Origin: Zoroaster sp. YZ-2022 | Lineage: Eukaryota > Echinodermata > Asteroidea > Forcipulatida > Zoroasteridae | Assembly (NCBI GenBank): GCA_029582265.1 | Contig: CM055820.1 | Location: 14,373,695-14,437,694, forward strand | Direction of reading: 5' to 3' | DNA: 64,000 bases | Part shown: in pieces, positions 22,234-34,545 of the stretch | Numbering within the stretch: the stretch's first letter is position 1 | How the letters are laid out: the number at the start of each line of letters is the position of its first letter | Program-made: the position numbers and the translations under genes | Notes under the pieces: model-generated | What the model was told of the DNA's origin: nothing | Database searches by the model: none | The model's input: only the letters and a program-made list of their open reading frames with translations

Positions 22234-24974
22234 AAGATTAATACCATCATCAGCTTTACACTACAAATCGACCATTTGGTTATTATTGAATTACCAATCA
22301 TATACATTAGCTTAAGATAATATTTAACATCTGTGGATGAAGTGTTATCATAGCATGTAGATGTTACCTCACCAAACCTGTATCAACCACTGTCCTATCA
22401 GATTATGTTTGCCCTAGGACACTTTGGCCCAATTGCTCCTATTTGATTCATTTGGATACACAAGGTGAATCAACACACCCATATACTAACTGTACATGTA
22501 CCTTTCATTCCTCCTAGTAAAAGATGAATTAATGGTATAGTGCCCTCGCTTGGCAGTACATGTCACATCACTCACATGAATCGCTCCATCGGACAAATTG
22601 AGGATATTCATATAAACATGTTAAGATGTTCTTGTTATAACTTCAGCTTTCCCGTGGAGATTATCCAACACAGTGTTTCCACAGACATACTTAATAGCAT
22701 TAGTCCCTTCACCATGCAATGCTCATAGAATGGTTGGTCTGTATTCAAGACTGATTTCTGTTTTTGACAATTATATACAGTATAATCCTATCAGCTGTAA
22801 TCCACACTTGGATGTGGGTGTGTACGTGACCTTGTGAAGGGTCTACAGTTTGTCAAAACATCCCGACAGCCATTACAGGAGATTTATAATACAATCAGCT
22901 TGTCCACCATCATGGAGTTATGGTCTAAGTAACCTTTTTATCATTTCATAATCATAATAACTACCTGTATGTTTATATTAAATCATCTTTATCAAAATGA
23001 GCTCTTTTAAAATTGAGCCAGGGGGATACAATTCTACACATAGCAACCAAGAGAAATCTAGATTCTTTTTTGTTTGTTTGCATATTATTCTTCGTTTCTT
23101 ACTTGTTTTTCATGATGAGAGAATACAAAGATGAGGTGATATGATGAGCAGTATTAGATGGAAAACCCTCGAGTATGATTGCAGTCACCTGTAGTGACCC
23201 TTAGGTACTCGGGAAAAAAGAATGAGTACATGTGAATTATACGCATGTATGAATTTTCTGAAAATCTGATAATCTCCCTGTCATAATTAATCTCAACAAG
23301 TATGTTCACTCTTCCCTAATTCGCATCAGCAAAAAATAACTAGTGAACACGACTGGTGCGGAGTCTGTCAAGTTTCAATTAAGCAGATTCATACAAGCAT
23401 GAAATCCAAGCTCTGTGATGTAACAATGTAATTTCTCATAACCCACTCAGTTCAGACAGACTAGCTTTCCACTAGCCACAGCTAATCAACCTATCCAATA
23501 TGCAGGAGGCGTATTCCATAAACTAATATCACAGTGGAACACGAGTGGTGAAAAAAAAAAAAAAAAAACTGCACCCTGGCTCTCTATAAGATTAACATTT
23601 CACAGTATTCCACTGAAGAGCCCTCACAGCATTGACACACTGCTCTGTATGGGTCACAGCACATGAAGCAAATAGCAAAGAATACAGGGAGATGGCCAAG
23701 GGCTACGACATAATTTGTGTCTTGATGCTGCCTCGTTGCATCTTCTAACTCACTGCTTGTTTTTATTAAGATGCAGGGAGTGTCTGTACATGTGTACATG
23801 GGTGTTCACAGGCATTGTCTGAGTATTACACTGCTAAGTTTGTGTTATTGTGTTCAATTACAAATATTAACATCTCAATGAATATTATCCAGCCATGAAT
23901 AAATGTTTGTGCATGACTGAGGCAATTGACATAATATTTCTTATTATAGTACAATTCCTTAACTTGCAATGAAGACAGGGAGGTAAAATCAGTGACTACT
24001 GGCGCCCCCTTCAGCGACTTGGACACAGGTGAGACAAAAACTCAAACGCAACAAGGCCATGTTCTCCTGTACATGTCCTGCATTCTTACTAGACTGACAT
24101 GTAGCCATCAAATCAATATGTTGAAGCTTACTCGATCCTACCCACCAGGCATGTCTCCTAAATTGAATTGTGCAGCCACACAGAAATAGAATTACTACAG
24201 GAACAGCAAAACATTCACTCTGCATGTATACATCAAAAGTGCAAGCGTGTCATTATGTTTATGTATGATTGTATTAATACTAGTCACCAGAAACTCTTTA
24301 AAGGTTAATACACAGACCCACTTGTGATTTCACTATGAGCAGCTGGATTTCAAAGCATCCTGAGGTTCCAATATCACCCATAGCATTATACTATTTTTTT
24401 TCTCTCAAATAAGTTGTCTTTCTTAAGAATTTTCAACAAGAGACCAACAACTATAATAGTTTTGATAGTGATCTTCCCAGGTGTAACATTACACTAGTTG
24501 TGAGTGAGTGTACTTGATATCATCATCATCATCTCATGGGATGACGGTATTCTGAAGACTTTGTTTGCCTTAAGCTAAATCCATTTGTCATGCTTCTGTA
24601 CAAAAATAGCCTACAAAAATATGAAAAGAAACTTTACAAATGTGTACACATACATGTACATGTACATGTACATGTATGTCTTGTTTATGAACAATGGTCA
24701 ATGCATGGCACTCTGGTTCCAAACAATTTTTGTTTAAACAATTTTTTTAAAACAATTTTTTCAAAACAATTTTTTAAATTACAAATACATGGAATACTCA
24801 CAGGGAACAGTCTACAATGACCTTTCACTCAAAAGCTATTTTTTAACGTCAAGCAAATAACTGAATATTTACAGACGCTGTTTGTGAGAAGTAACTGGGT
24901 CATTTAAAGATACTTTTAAAGGAGCTTTTATCTATTTATTACATAATTTGTTGTTTCTAAACATTACCCAAAAA
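22234..24974. other. Unique AT-rich sequence, no gene recognised
   Basis: The stretch contains a poly-A run at 23552-23569 and TACATGTACATG palindromes near 24654-24676. ORFs of 60-78 codons lack splice context and recognisable motifs. Confidence 0.45.
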
Positions 24975-25172
24975 AGCTTCTTTTTTTTTTTTTTTGGGGG
25001 GGGGAGCGGTGTTGACTTGTTAGTTGATGGTTACTTCCTGTCGCTACATGTTTTGTATTTTGAATTCCATCTTGATGTATTTTTATATAAAAGGGCCCCA
25101 AATGATCAGCTGTGCTGGATGAGTTACCCTATATAAAGATAGTTATAAATAAATAAATAAATAAATAAATTC
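24975..25172 (+). mobile_element. Probable 3' end of a non-LTR retrotransposon
   Basis: A T/G homopolymer (24979-25005) is followed by sequence with AAAGGGCCCCAAATGATCAG, GTTACCCTATATAAAGATAG and a tail of about six AAAT units (25147-25170). This 3' tail type is common in animal LINE/SINE copies. No reverse transcriptase is present. Confidence 0.4.
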
Positions 25173-25502
25173 ATCTGCCGCAGCTTCTTTGTACAAGCAC
25201 TGACGTCATATTGTAGACCAAGGCACAAACCTTACGTAGCCTTTGACTGTATGTATAATTCCCACTTCCTTAATGGTTTTAGTTCTGTACCCCAAGGGAA
25301 TACATGTACATGTACAATTTTTAATAACTCGCAAGATCTTAGCAAGTAGTACTGAGGCCAGAGTTTGGCATTCTCCAGAGCATACTACATGCAGTTGAAA
25401 CATCAAGTTAAAAGGACAACATTAGTAATGATCCGATTATCAAATTATTCAACTATTATCTAAATATGTACAAGACTGGTTTTAAGTTGGTACACATATC
25501 AA

Positions 25503-25790
25503 TCATCCTGAGAAATTAGAGTAAACAGGAATTGTTTTAAGTAAGACTAATTGCGGTGACACCATGTGGAATCTCAACTGAGTAGTAATTAGTTCTGAAA
25601 AGAACTGGAGGTACAACAACGTTTCGATCAGTATGCTCTGATCGTCCTCAGGAGAATGAATTGTCAAATTTATAAGTTGCCTTCCAGCAACTTTTTGTAA
25701 AGCATAACAAATATTTAATAGTTTTACGTTTTTTTTTAAAAACGAACAAACAAATATGAGCATTTTTAAATGAGGTGAATCTTTCACCTA
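25503..25790 (-). mobile_element. Penelope-like element remnant with hammerhead-like motif
   Basis: The minus strand reads SPEDDQSILIETLLYLQFFSELITTQL-type sequence across CTCCTGAGGACGATCAG and GATCGAAACGTTG. This signature (TCCTGAGGA, a perfect short stem, GAAACG) is what I associate with the terminal repeats of Penelope-like elements, where hammerhead ribozyme motifs have been described. The reading is not a real protein. No reverse transcriptase or GIY-YIG domain lies nearby, so this would be a solo fragment. Confidence 0.4.
25621..25651 (-). ncRNA. Hammerhead-ribozyme-like core (CTGAGGA / stem / GAAAC)
   Basis: On the minus strand CTGAGGA (25651-25645) is followed by CGATCAG, loop AGCATA, CTGATCG, overlapping GAAAC (25625-25621). 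Stem II is perfect over 7 bp. Against the hammerhead consensus there is an extra C between the CUGANGA box and stem II if the G of GAAAC is kept as a core base. Stems I and III and the cleavage site were not established, so activity is doubtful. Confidence 0.3.
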
Positions 25791-26309
25791 AGGTTAGTTT
25801 TATGATATTGTACATTGTATAAAAACTACACGGTTAAAATGACTGCATTTTACCAAATACAATTATTCACCTTCCCCTTAAACAGTAGTTCTTATAACCT
25901 CACAACTCAAAAGAAAAAAGATTTATTTATATACATGCTATCCCTGCAAACCAGACCTATTTATACATGTGAATAATTCACACACACAAGTATATACATG
26001 TAGATTTTTAATTAGCAAGATATATGAAGTAAACCTACTATGTACAATGTAAATACACATGATTTAAAGTTACCAAAAAGAATTTCCATCTTTGAACAAC
26101 TACCTACACAGTGTGCCATGTTTTTCCAAGACTTAAATACCGCAGTCGTCTCTGTGATATTCATTGACATTTAAAGATCATCTTGAAGTGTACCACATAG
26201 CTGCACTGCTGTGCTATAGTTACCCATTAGTAAACCTCTTCAGTCAGTATACTATGGTGCAAGATGGCCACTGTGTGAGCAGCGGTGTAGCTTTCCGCAA
26301 TGATTTTTT

Positions 26310-26577
26310 AACCCTAACCCCCTAGGTATTCCGGCTAGGAACCTTCCTGAATCCTCCAAAATCCATCAGTGCACTTTTGGAAACATTCCCTTATCTTCAA
26401 AATGCACCATGCATTTTCATTGATCTTTCATATTCAGCACTTATGGTCTGTACTTCTTGCCAGGTAGTAATTTTACCCCATTTGAAGAGGTGAAAGTACC
26501 AGTTTCCAACAGTGCTGAATTTTTCCCAAAAAGTGCCCCTTGAAGGATTTTGCAGGATTTGGGGTAGTTAGGGTTAA
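26310..26577 (+). mobile_element. MITE, TTAACCCTAAC family (a)
   Basis: It starts TAACCCTAACCCCCTAGG and ends GTAGTTAGGGTTAA, so the ends are inverted repeats. The inside matches 11784-12036 and, inverted, 60380-60644 (AATGCACCATGCATTTTCAT, CCATTTGAAGAGGTGAAAG). No coding capacity. Confidence 0.75.
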
Positions 26578-26779
26578 TAACCAATGCAGCAAAAAATAAG
26601 ATCTTGAACAACAAAATGGTCGGCAAATTCTTCCAAAATTTTGTTTAAATATTGGTTACGGTTAGCCGGTTAGCAAATTTCTAAATGGTTTGTGCAGTTT
26701 CAGTTAACCAATAAGCCTTTTGCGTGTTGATTAACATATCGGCTCGGAACCCTGTAACACTGATACCGCAGATCAGTTT

Positions 26780-27230
26780 ATAGTGCGCCCGCACCAGACT
26801 ATTCGTGACCGGATGTCAGCAGCCGAGTCTCTGTTGCCAGTCATGTGATTCGGGGCAAGCTTTTTCCGCTTTTTCTTAGAAACCAACAATACTGTGACAG
26901 CGGTGCGTGGTCTGGTACCTGCAACATATAACTCAATGATCAACGCATTAATAACGTTTAACTTCCTTAGAACTAAAGTTAATGCAGCTGTTTTGACGTA
27001 TTTGATTGTCCACTATACGTTAGAAAAAACACGGAAATACATGTACTTCGTCTTTTGTTGCAAAGAAACTCCTGCAAAATCATGTCACCGAAACTCTTTA
27101 GAAACTACATAAAGGCCTATTCAAACACGCATGGTTGCATCGTTTACGTCCGGCACGGCCGTAAAGCTTGCCCCGAATCACGTAGCATAGTAACAGTCGC
27201 TACGCACAGGGGTCAAAGTCTGGGTCACTT
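26780..27230. repeat. Inverted arms around a CpG-containing segment
   Basis: GTGATTCGGGGCAAGCTTTT (left arm, about 26846) is mirrored by AAAGCTTGCCCCGAATCACG (right arm, about 27163). These are matching arms of at least 18 bp separated by about 300 bp. This may be an unclassified DNA transposon; its outer ends were not fixed. Confidence 0.45.
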
Positions 27231-27239
27231 GCACAAGGT

Positions 27240-28913
27240 TTATTAAACCTTCCCAGCAGACCTTGCACTGGTAATGCATACATAGAGCAATTTCAAATAT
27301 TGAATGTATGCTTGCATGTACAACATGGTGAGTCAAAAGTAAATTGTACAATTGTCATGCCACTATGTGCAGAAAAACTCATCCTGCCTACTTACATGTA
27401 TTACAGTGAATCATATGCTTGTACATGTATATTTATCGCACAAATGCATGCTACATGTACATGTCTATTAATATGTCTTTTATTCCAGCTTCTCAAACCA
27501 GAGTTGATTTTAAAATACTTTTTAAGGAGGTGTAATGTGGTCTAGAGGACAAAGCCCCCTGAACCTCCTGGATGTTTAATTTTTGGAGGATTTACAGACT
27601 CTCCACAAACAAGAAACTAGAGGTTTGGACACAATACAAGCTACTTATTTCTTTCCATGGTGGCTTACTTCACTTCGTTCTAGAAAATTCGAGACAAAGG
27701 GAGAAATGATATGGCTAAATAAATAACATGAGAACACCGTGGACCCTACAGATAGATGCACTTCCAATATTCCTGCATCATGTGGTATGTGGTGCCTCTA
27801 TAGTAGTGCTAATAGTTTCCGTGCCTACAATGAACCTGCGTAATCAATTAATTAAATAATGACAAGCAATGATGTCAAATTGCTTACTTAGTTACTGACG
27901 TCATTTCACACTCCTTTACCAGTACATATTGAACTAAGTTTTTGTTGAGTTTTATCTAAAAGCTTACACTATGTACATAAATGTGTATGTACAATGTACT
28001 TTGTGTTAATCATTATCTCTTAATTTTTTAATGCATCGTCCGTCAAAATATACTGTATTGTATATATACATGTATACCGCGATCCAGTTATGGCCAGAAT
28101 TCCTGCCTACTCCAAAGATTCACTTGTGCAAAATCTTGTGTCAAGAAGTCTGTGAGAAATCTGTCAGTGGTAATGCGCGTACAGCAACACTTTAACACAT
28201 TTACACCTACATTTAAGCGTCTGGGCTCATGACAATGCTATCAGTGCAGTTGAGTTCATTCTTAATGACTTGGTTAATAAGACAAAAGAAGCAACGAGTA
28301 ATTGAGAAAATATTACATACTGAGTACATGTACCTTGAGTTGAATAAAAACGTGTACATATTATACAACTCATGACACAGTTTCATGACATCACTATGTT
28401 CACGTTGACAAATGAACCACCACTACCAACTGTCCAAATCATTACTGCAATGCATCAGCAATCACCAGGCCACTGAAAGATTCTGAGAGAAAATACTCTA
28501 TGATGACGATGAGCTCAGACGTCCTGACATTTGAATGCCTGTATACTCCAATACACCCTATTCCCTCGTTTAATAAAATACAAACCTGGGGAGACGCATA
28601 ATCAAGCACGGGGGACGAACATGAAGTGCCACATTGCACAGTCCAGTTTTGATTGCTTTTGTGGACTGGCCACTTCAGGGTGATGAGGAACATGTCATTG
28701 CAGACAGGTGTTGTCAATTTAATAACGGCAACGACTTCGCCCTACGTGGGCGGAAGATGTGTGTGATGTACCTCGTTATGGTTTATATGCATAAGTATAA
28801 ACTTAAAGGTCAGTGACAGGTACAATTTATTATTGTTTAAATCCTGGAGGAAATCATTAAGAAGCAATCACAATACACCAAAACATGTCAATTTGTTTTT
28901 GTCAAATTGGTTC
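27240..28913. other. Unique AT-rich sequence, no gene recognised
   Basis: TACATGTACATG motifs occur but no exon, domain or repeat element was identified. Confidence 0.4.
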
Positions 28914-29225
28914 TAACCTTCCTACACATGGAGGCCAGTCCGATCCACAAACTTCTGTTCTTTAGCAACCTTCAGTACATACATGTACATTGTACAAACC
29001 TGTTGTCCTTTCCAAAATCAACTGTGTGCCACCCAAGGCCGCTGTAAATGTTTGAACATATTATTATGGCCTACTATTTATCGATGGGAGACCACCTTAC
29101 CCTGCAATCTCAGTGGTGTGACAGTGCACAGAAGGGTAACCATAGGAGGCCACTGGCAACAGCTAATGGCTTGGAGTGGCCTGAATGGGTTGTTTCAAAA
29201 ATTGCACTGATTGTAGGAGGGTTAA
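28914..29225 (+). mobile_element. MITE, TTAACCCTCCTA family 2
   Basis: It runs from TAACCTTCCTACACATGGAG to TTGTAGGAGGGTTAA. Inside are CACCCAAGGCCGCTGTAAAT, ACCCTGCAATCTCAGTGGTG, GTGCACAGAAGGGTAACCAT and GGCCTGAATGGGTTGTTTC. Copies: 29349-29646 (inverted), 60845-61252, 63201-63518. The overlapping ORFs that appear in every copy come from the conserved repeat and not from a gene. Confidence 0.8.
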
Positions 29226-29348
29226 ATACAGTATGTTAAACTCCTTTCAATAAAATCAAATCTTTAGATTCAAGAATATCTTTCAAGAAAAACACGTTAA
29301 CATACACTGGGGTATAAACTGTACATTCCCATTAAAACATCTAGTATT

Positions 29349-29646
29349 AACCTTCCTACAATCAGTGCAATTTTTTACACAACCCATTCAGGCCACTCCA
29401 AGCCATTAGCTGTTGCCAGTGGCCTCCTATGGTTACCCTTCTGTGCACTGTCACACCACTGAGATTGCAGGGTAAGGTGGTCTCACAATGATACATTGCA
29501 GGCCATACTAATATGTTCAAACATTTACAGTGGCCTTGGGTGGCACACAGTTGATAAGGACAGCAGGCTTGTACATGTATGTACTGAAGGTTGCTCAAGA
29601 GCAGAATTTTGTGGATTGTAGTGGCCTCCATGTGTATGAGGGTTAA
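29349..29646 (-). mobile_element. MITE, TTAACCCTCCTA family 2, inverted neighbour
   Basis: It is the reverse complement of the preceding element (TTAACCTTCCTACAATCAGT to CATGTGTATGAGGGTTAA) and lies 125 bp from it, so the pair could fold into a large hairpin. Confidence 0.8.
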
Positions 29647-29673
29647 TTCATGATTTCAAAGACATCCTTGCAA

Positions 29674-31878
29674 CAGAGCTGCCAACATATGATTTTGAAA
29701 ATGAGGAAGATTTAATTTTCTAATTTTCTAAGACTCAATCGAAGTCCGGGGCCTGCTTAAGGGCCCTGGGAAATTTTTAGGTTGTAGATGCTCTCTGGTG
29801 CAATCTGAGGCTATTTAGGGGCATATTGCATAATATAATTTGTCACACAAAACCATATTTTTTTCGACATAAAAATATTTCTTGCTTTTCATTTGGTACA
29901 TGTAATTCTGGCACATTTTTCTCAACTAATATCAAACCCATTTTTAAATATAAAATGGAGTAGGGCCTACAGGACTCATGTTATTATTGTTTTAATTACT
30001 GTTTTATTCACTTTACATTGGATTGTTGTTAGTAATTGTAGCTTTAAACGTGTGAGTAAAGTTAATCGTTTTTATCAATAATTCAAAGCCAGATATGATC
30101 CAAAAAATTCCATACAATACATTACAATGTATGCCTTGACTTATGCCTCCTTTAAATTAAACTTGACAAAACTATAAATAAAATGGTTCTTACAAACGAA
30201 ACCCTGCAGTGTAAGCTTCACCCAAGTATTTTATTGGACAGCAGGTACGAGCTCTATATTCCAAGTCCACAGTTATTGCGTAAATAAAAAAAAAGCTCAG
30301 TGAAGTTTTTAAAAAACATAGGCCAGCTGTAAAGACACCTTAGAATTATCCTGGCTCCAGTCTGTTCAAAGTATTTTAAAAGAAAAAAGAAACACGACAA
30401 CCAGCAACCAAAAAGACACAATTTCTGGGTCACAAGTTCACATCAAAGAACTGTCTGCCGACTTTGGAATGTTGAATGTATCAATTTGGGATTAGAGCCA
30501 AGACAAGAGTTGGGGCTATTGTTCACTTGACAATGACTGACAGGTTGTGGTTTTACACTCCCAGACCAGGTGACATTAACCTCTGGGACCTGATTCTTGG
30601 CTGGTTTCCAAGCTGTATAACTATTCTCCCAAAGCTTAAGTTGCACGAGTGAGTGATCCAATGAAATACGTCTTTTAATCAGTTGTTTCAAAGCCTAAAA
30701 TTTAAAACAATAAATCTAGACATACTTAAAAAAATTATGACTGGTTGGAGCAGAATGGTGACATCTATTTATTCGACTGAGAGCAAACTATTGGTGAATT
30801 TTTTACCTCGGAAAAGCTTCAGCAATCTTTGACATGTTTTGTTTTGTGGAATTAAATTATGTGGACTAATACCTGTGGCGGAGAATCTCAGCTCAGAAAT
30901 AATGCTTTCGGCATTAAATAAATAGCGGTCGGGTATGTAAATTAAGAAGAAAAACAGTTTTAAAAAGTGTTTACCGTTTCTCCTGATTTAAAAGTAAATG
31001 GAGGCCTGTTTGCAGGGTGCATTTGTGTTATACGCCCGCCTACTGAACAGATTTCTAAAAATAAAACGGCCAAGGCGGAAAGTCGGAACTGAAATTTAAA
31101 GTCGAATTTTCAAAATCGTAATGTCGGATTTCCGACAAAAGTTGGAAGAATCTCATCCCTGAATAGGGGACCAGCATGGTCAGACGATGCTACGTTCAAG
31201 TTATGTTCGACTAGAAAGCCTGTGAACATTTCCGCCTTTGTTGCACCGTCATCAGTGACCGATTTTTCTAAAAAAGATTCCAGCAATTCCTGGCGTGCTC
31301 GATCGTGCTTTCGCAGTGGTGCAATGTTTATCCAATTTGATGTGTCGCAATATGTCATTTCGTCCGCCGTATTTCACGCTAATATCACAACTACAAAAAC
31401 GGTGCACAACGCATGATTTTGTCCCTTCGTTGATTTTCTAATACAAGGCCATTCTTTTTGGTATTCATCACTGTATCTTTGCGCATAATTCGTCTTTTTC
31501 TGCTTCCCGGTTGCCAAGACTCTCTCTGGTGACGCCATTTTGTTTTTTCCCACGCTGTCAAGTGTGAATTTCGCAACTCAATCCCCGACCAGAACCTTTA
31601 TTACGCACGCATCTATTGCATTATATAGACTGTATAATGAAATGACTACCCATACGCTTAGGCTATGTCGCATTTATCTCGTTGAGTATTACGCATGCAT
31701 TTACTGTATGTAAAATAAGACACACACACGCACTGAGGACTTGGAACAGAGGCTACTTTTTATTTTTTCCATTCAGAGGGTTGGGGATCCGGAAGATTTT
31801 GACTGCTTTACGGGATGACGGAATATTACCGTCAAATACGGAAGTCTTCCGCAGAATCCGGAAGAGTTGGCAGCTCTG
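29674..31878 (-). mobile_element. hAT-like transposon, 2.2 kb, degraded
   Basis: The ends are CAGAGCTGCCAAC at the left and GTTGGCAGCTCTG at the right. Direct repeats CTTGCAA flank both ends exactly (29667-29673 and 31879-31885), 7-8 bp as expected for hAT. The right half carries a broken BED-finger transposase on the minus strand. The left half (29700-31000) has no recognisable coding sequence, so most of the transposase has been lost. Confidence 0.7.
31110..31538 (-). pseudogene. hAT transposase N-terminal relic (BED-type zinc finger)
   Basis: The minus strand starts MASPERVLATGKQKK at 31538 and reads YSDEYQKEWPCI and HALCTVF. A frame change then leads to CDISVKYGGRNDILRHIKLD with KHC, the His/Cys half of a BED-like finger. 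A further shift leads to FLVEHNLNVASSDHAGPLFR before homology ends near 31120. The order finger, linker and FLVEHN..SDHAGPLF block is what I know from a widespread animal hAT transposase family. At least two frameshifts and loss of the catalytic and dimerisation parts make it non-functional. Confidence 0.65.
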
Positions 31879-32524
31879 CTTGCAATATCGGTAGAGACAG
31901 ACTCAATTTGTTAAGCACCACATACCATACATGTAAGTAGATGTTATTAGACTAACTAGCCTTGTGATTTTAAATGTCAACTGTGATGAATTCAATTAAA
32001 TCTACTGAATGTTCATACTGTTGCTTATCAGAGTACTTGTACTCGTACTCATGAAAACTATAACAACTATTCGCACTGTGTATGAGCTGTTGAGGGCACA
32101 TGTTGTTAGATCGCTGTGAGCGAAAGGGCTGCGATATTGCATCGCGTTTGGCGTATTTTGCAGTTGATGTGCGTATGTACAGAATATCTCCAACGATCGT
32201 TGGCTGGTAGAAGTACACGCGTGCTTAGTACCATAATATATGTGCATGAAATGTATGCACAACGTTCACTTGACGCCAAAGTGGCTATCATCAAAACAAT
32301 AGGTGCAAATTCACCGCTAGAGTGCTACGATGTGCACTGAGTGGATAGAACTGGAATTTTCTCTACTTGTACTCATACTTGTAATCCACTCAATTTTTCT
32401 GTCCTCATTCTTATTAAAAAGTATTTGCCGACAAGTCTTTTGCTTGCATGTTAAATCTCAATAACTTCAACATTTCTCAATGGAAGAGATTATTATTGTG
32501 TGTATATAAATACACCAATTCATT

Positions 32525-32800
32525 GTAAAATGTGTTGATTTTAATTTTGCCGTACACCGATGTGTGTATAGCACTGCATACTCGGTGCTTTCTGAGTGTC
32601 TGTGAAAAAAACTTCACAGGCGACTCGGGCGGGATTCGAACCCACGACCTCATGCTTACTAGTGCAGACATCTTAACCTCTCGACCACCGAGCTTGCCCG
32701 ATGTCGATTGGCTGGCTAGAATCCTGTATAGCAGCGGGTGCCGCGATATTTATAGTTTGATGAAATTCTTGTGTCGGGTGATAAACAATTGATTTTAATT
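32525..32800 (-). mobile_element. tRNA-derived SINE, near full length
   Basis: On the minus strand it has AAGCTCGGTGGTCGAGAGG, GTCGTGGGTTCGAATCCCGC (a perfect B box), a CCCGAGTC stem, AAAGCACCGAGTATGCAG and a CACATCGGTGTACGGCAAAA tail. The 5' part includes CTATACAGGATTCTAGCC and a GTTTATCACCCGACACAAG segment. It is the best-preserved copy and so is useful as a reference for the family. Confidence 0.8.
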
Positions 32801-32902
32801 TTTCCCTACACTTTCGTGTAAAATGTGATTATACATTGCATTTGCTCTTTAGGCAAACTGAGTTCCAGCATATCTATGCATTTACAGATGAAATTTCAAA
32901 CC

Positions 32903-33420
32903 TTAAAGAGGCACTCTAAGGTCAAATTCAGTTTTGTGATGCACTCATTTTCCAATAGATAGAGTCCTTATTAAAGTGTGAAAAAAATTACAAGTCTCTA
33001 ACTTCACTTTAAAGTGGTGAAACATATCATTTTATTTGATACCCTTTCAGAACGATATTTGAAACATGACGTCACTATTTTCTTACGGTAAATGAGTCTG
33101 TAACATTCCATACAGGAATTTTTTGTTTGTCAAAAAGTCAATTTCAACGCCGATTTGATCAAATATTGTGAAGATTCAGGAATGAACTGCAAATTCACCA
33201 TACAAAAATGTAGAGATCCATTTATTTGAAATGTGACGTCACTGTTGTCTTTGGATGTTAACAAATTTCACACAGGAAGGTTATCAAATAAAATGACATT
33301 TTACATCACTTTAACGTGAGGTTAGAGACTAATTTTGTTTGTAATTTGTTCACACTTTAATAAGGACTCTAGTTATCGGAAAATCACAAAACTAAATTTG
33401 ACCTTAGAGCCCCTCTTTAA
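32903..33420. mobile_element. Foldback MITE, 518 bp, long TIRs
   Basis: The left end TTAAAGAGGCACTCTAAGGT and the reverse of the right end TTAAAGAGGGGCTCTAAGGT start inverted arms of about 140 bp. Shared blocks are GTCAAATT-AGTTTTGTGAT, AGAGTCCTTATTAAAGTGTG and CATTTTATTTGATA. The middle carries two TGACGTCAC motifs in inverted positions. Confidence 0.75.
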
Positions 33421-33483
33421 ACACTCATACCATCTAGAACATGACTGCCATGCATGGATAGGAAATCACCAATAGGAAAACTT

Positions 33484-33708
33484 TTAAAGAGACAATATCT
33501 TCACAATCAGAGCAGACTTTCAACAGGGCATGGAATCGGGTGTCCTAGTTTAAGATGAACACAGTGACTGAAAATTACTGGCTCATTTATGCAGCAGCAA
33601 CGGTAATATGACCTTACTTTGTAGGGTATTATTTCCAGTCACTGAGTTAATCTAAAAGTAGCACTCTGATTCCATGCCCTGTTGATTGTGACGATATTGT
33701 TCCTTTAA
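33484..33708 (+). mobile_element. MITE, TTAAAGGGACA family, ordinary length
   Basis: It runs from TTAAAGAGACAATATCTTCA to GTGACGATATTGTTCCTTTAA and has the same interior as 11560-11783, with one 35-bp unit next to its right TIR. Confidence 0.75.
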
Positions 33709-34545
33709 GAGTGTTTTATCAAAACTGATTATCAGAGTGTACTATTATGAGTGCAGGAGGTTAATCTGATTATAACTAATGTCAACAGAATCAAGATTAA
33801 CTACACAGTGTTATTCAACATTAAGTATCATTCAATATTTGACCTTATTCAGACCATGTCATTTGTTTACATTTCATGGTGTCATTGAGAGTACAAGGCT
33901 GGTTCCAAGAAAGGCAGTGTGCATGAATTGTATGCAGTTACATGTATAACATTTTCTGCAATCTCCATTTGACATAAAATAATGTAAAAATTTGAAATAT
34001 ACTGAGCATCAAAAGAAACTTATCAAATCTTTGGAAGGACACTCATTAAAATCCTCTACGGAAAAATGAAAAATATTTGAACACAGGTCAACTTCAGTAA
34101 TCTTTACTAAGCACATGTCAATAAACAAGATTATTGAAGTTTACCTCCAACAAAATAATTGAATACAAAATTTAAAAATTTAAATACTTATGATAATAAT
34201 CATACTATTAATTAATAAGCCATTAATTCAAGGTTGTATATTATTATTAAAATGATTAACAAAGCATAATTTCAAAGATTATAATCATTCAGAATAATTG
34301 TTCTGCATTTTGTTTAAAAAAAATTCAAATTATTGAGTCCTTGTAAAATAAGGATCATGTCTTTATGAAGTGTAAAGCCCAGTTCATAGTTCACACAAAT
34401 GCAACTGCAAAGTGAATTTTTATGTCATACATGTAAATATGCAGCAAATAATTAGCTCAAGTTGGATGGAAAACTGTATATAAGCTGTGAATCAATCCCA
34501 GAATCTTAGCTTTTAATTAGCTTCACGTTCATAATTCTATTATCT
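33709..34545. other. Unique AT-rich sequence, no gene recognised
   Basis: It is very AT-rich with no exon or repeat recognised. It ends at the TIR of the MITE that contains the DIRS element. Confidence 0.4.

Noticed and set aside
28983..29239. ORFs with similar protein sequences at 28983-29239, 29362-29631, 61051-61233 and 63217-63533
   Set aside because: They look conserved (LCATQG.C.CLNIL.. VTIGGHWQQL) but only because all lie in copies of the same MITE (family 2); both frames of the repeat are equally conserved and the reading runs into the TIR.
32623..32700. Possible genuine tRNA gene on the minus strand (also at 10063-10440, 57240-57320)
   Set aside because: A and B boxes are visible, but the same head recurs with a fixed non-tRNA tail, acceptor stems are imperfect and copies are decayed. 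This is a SINE family.
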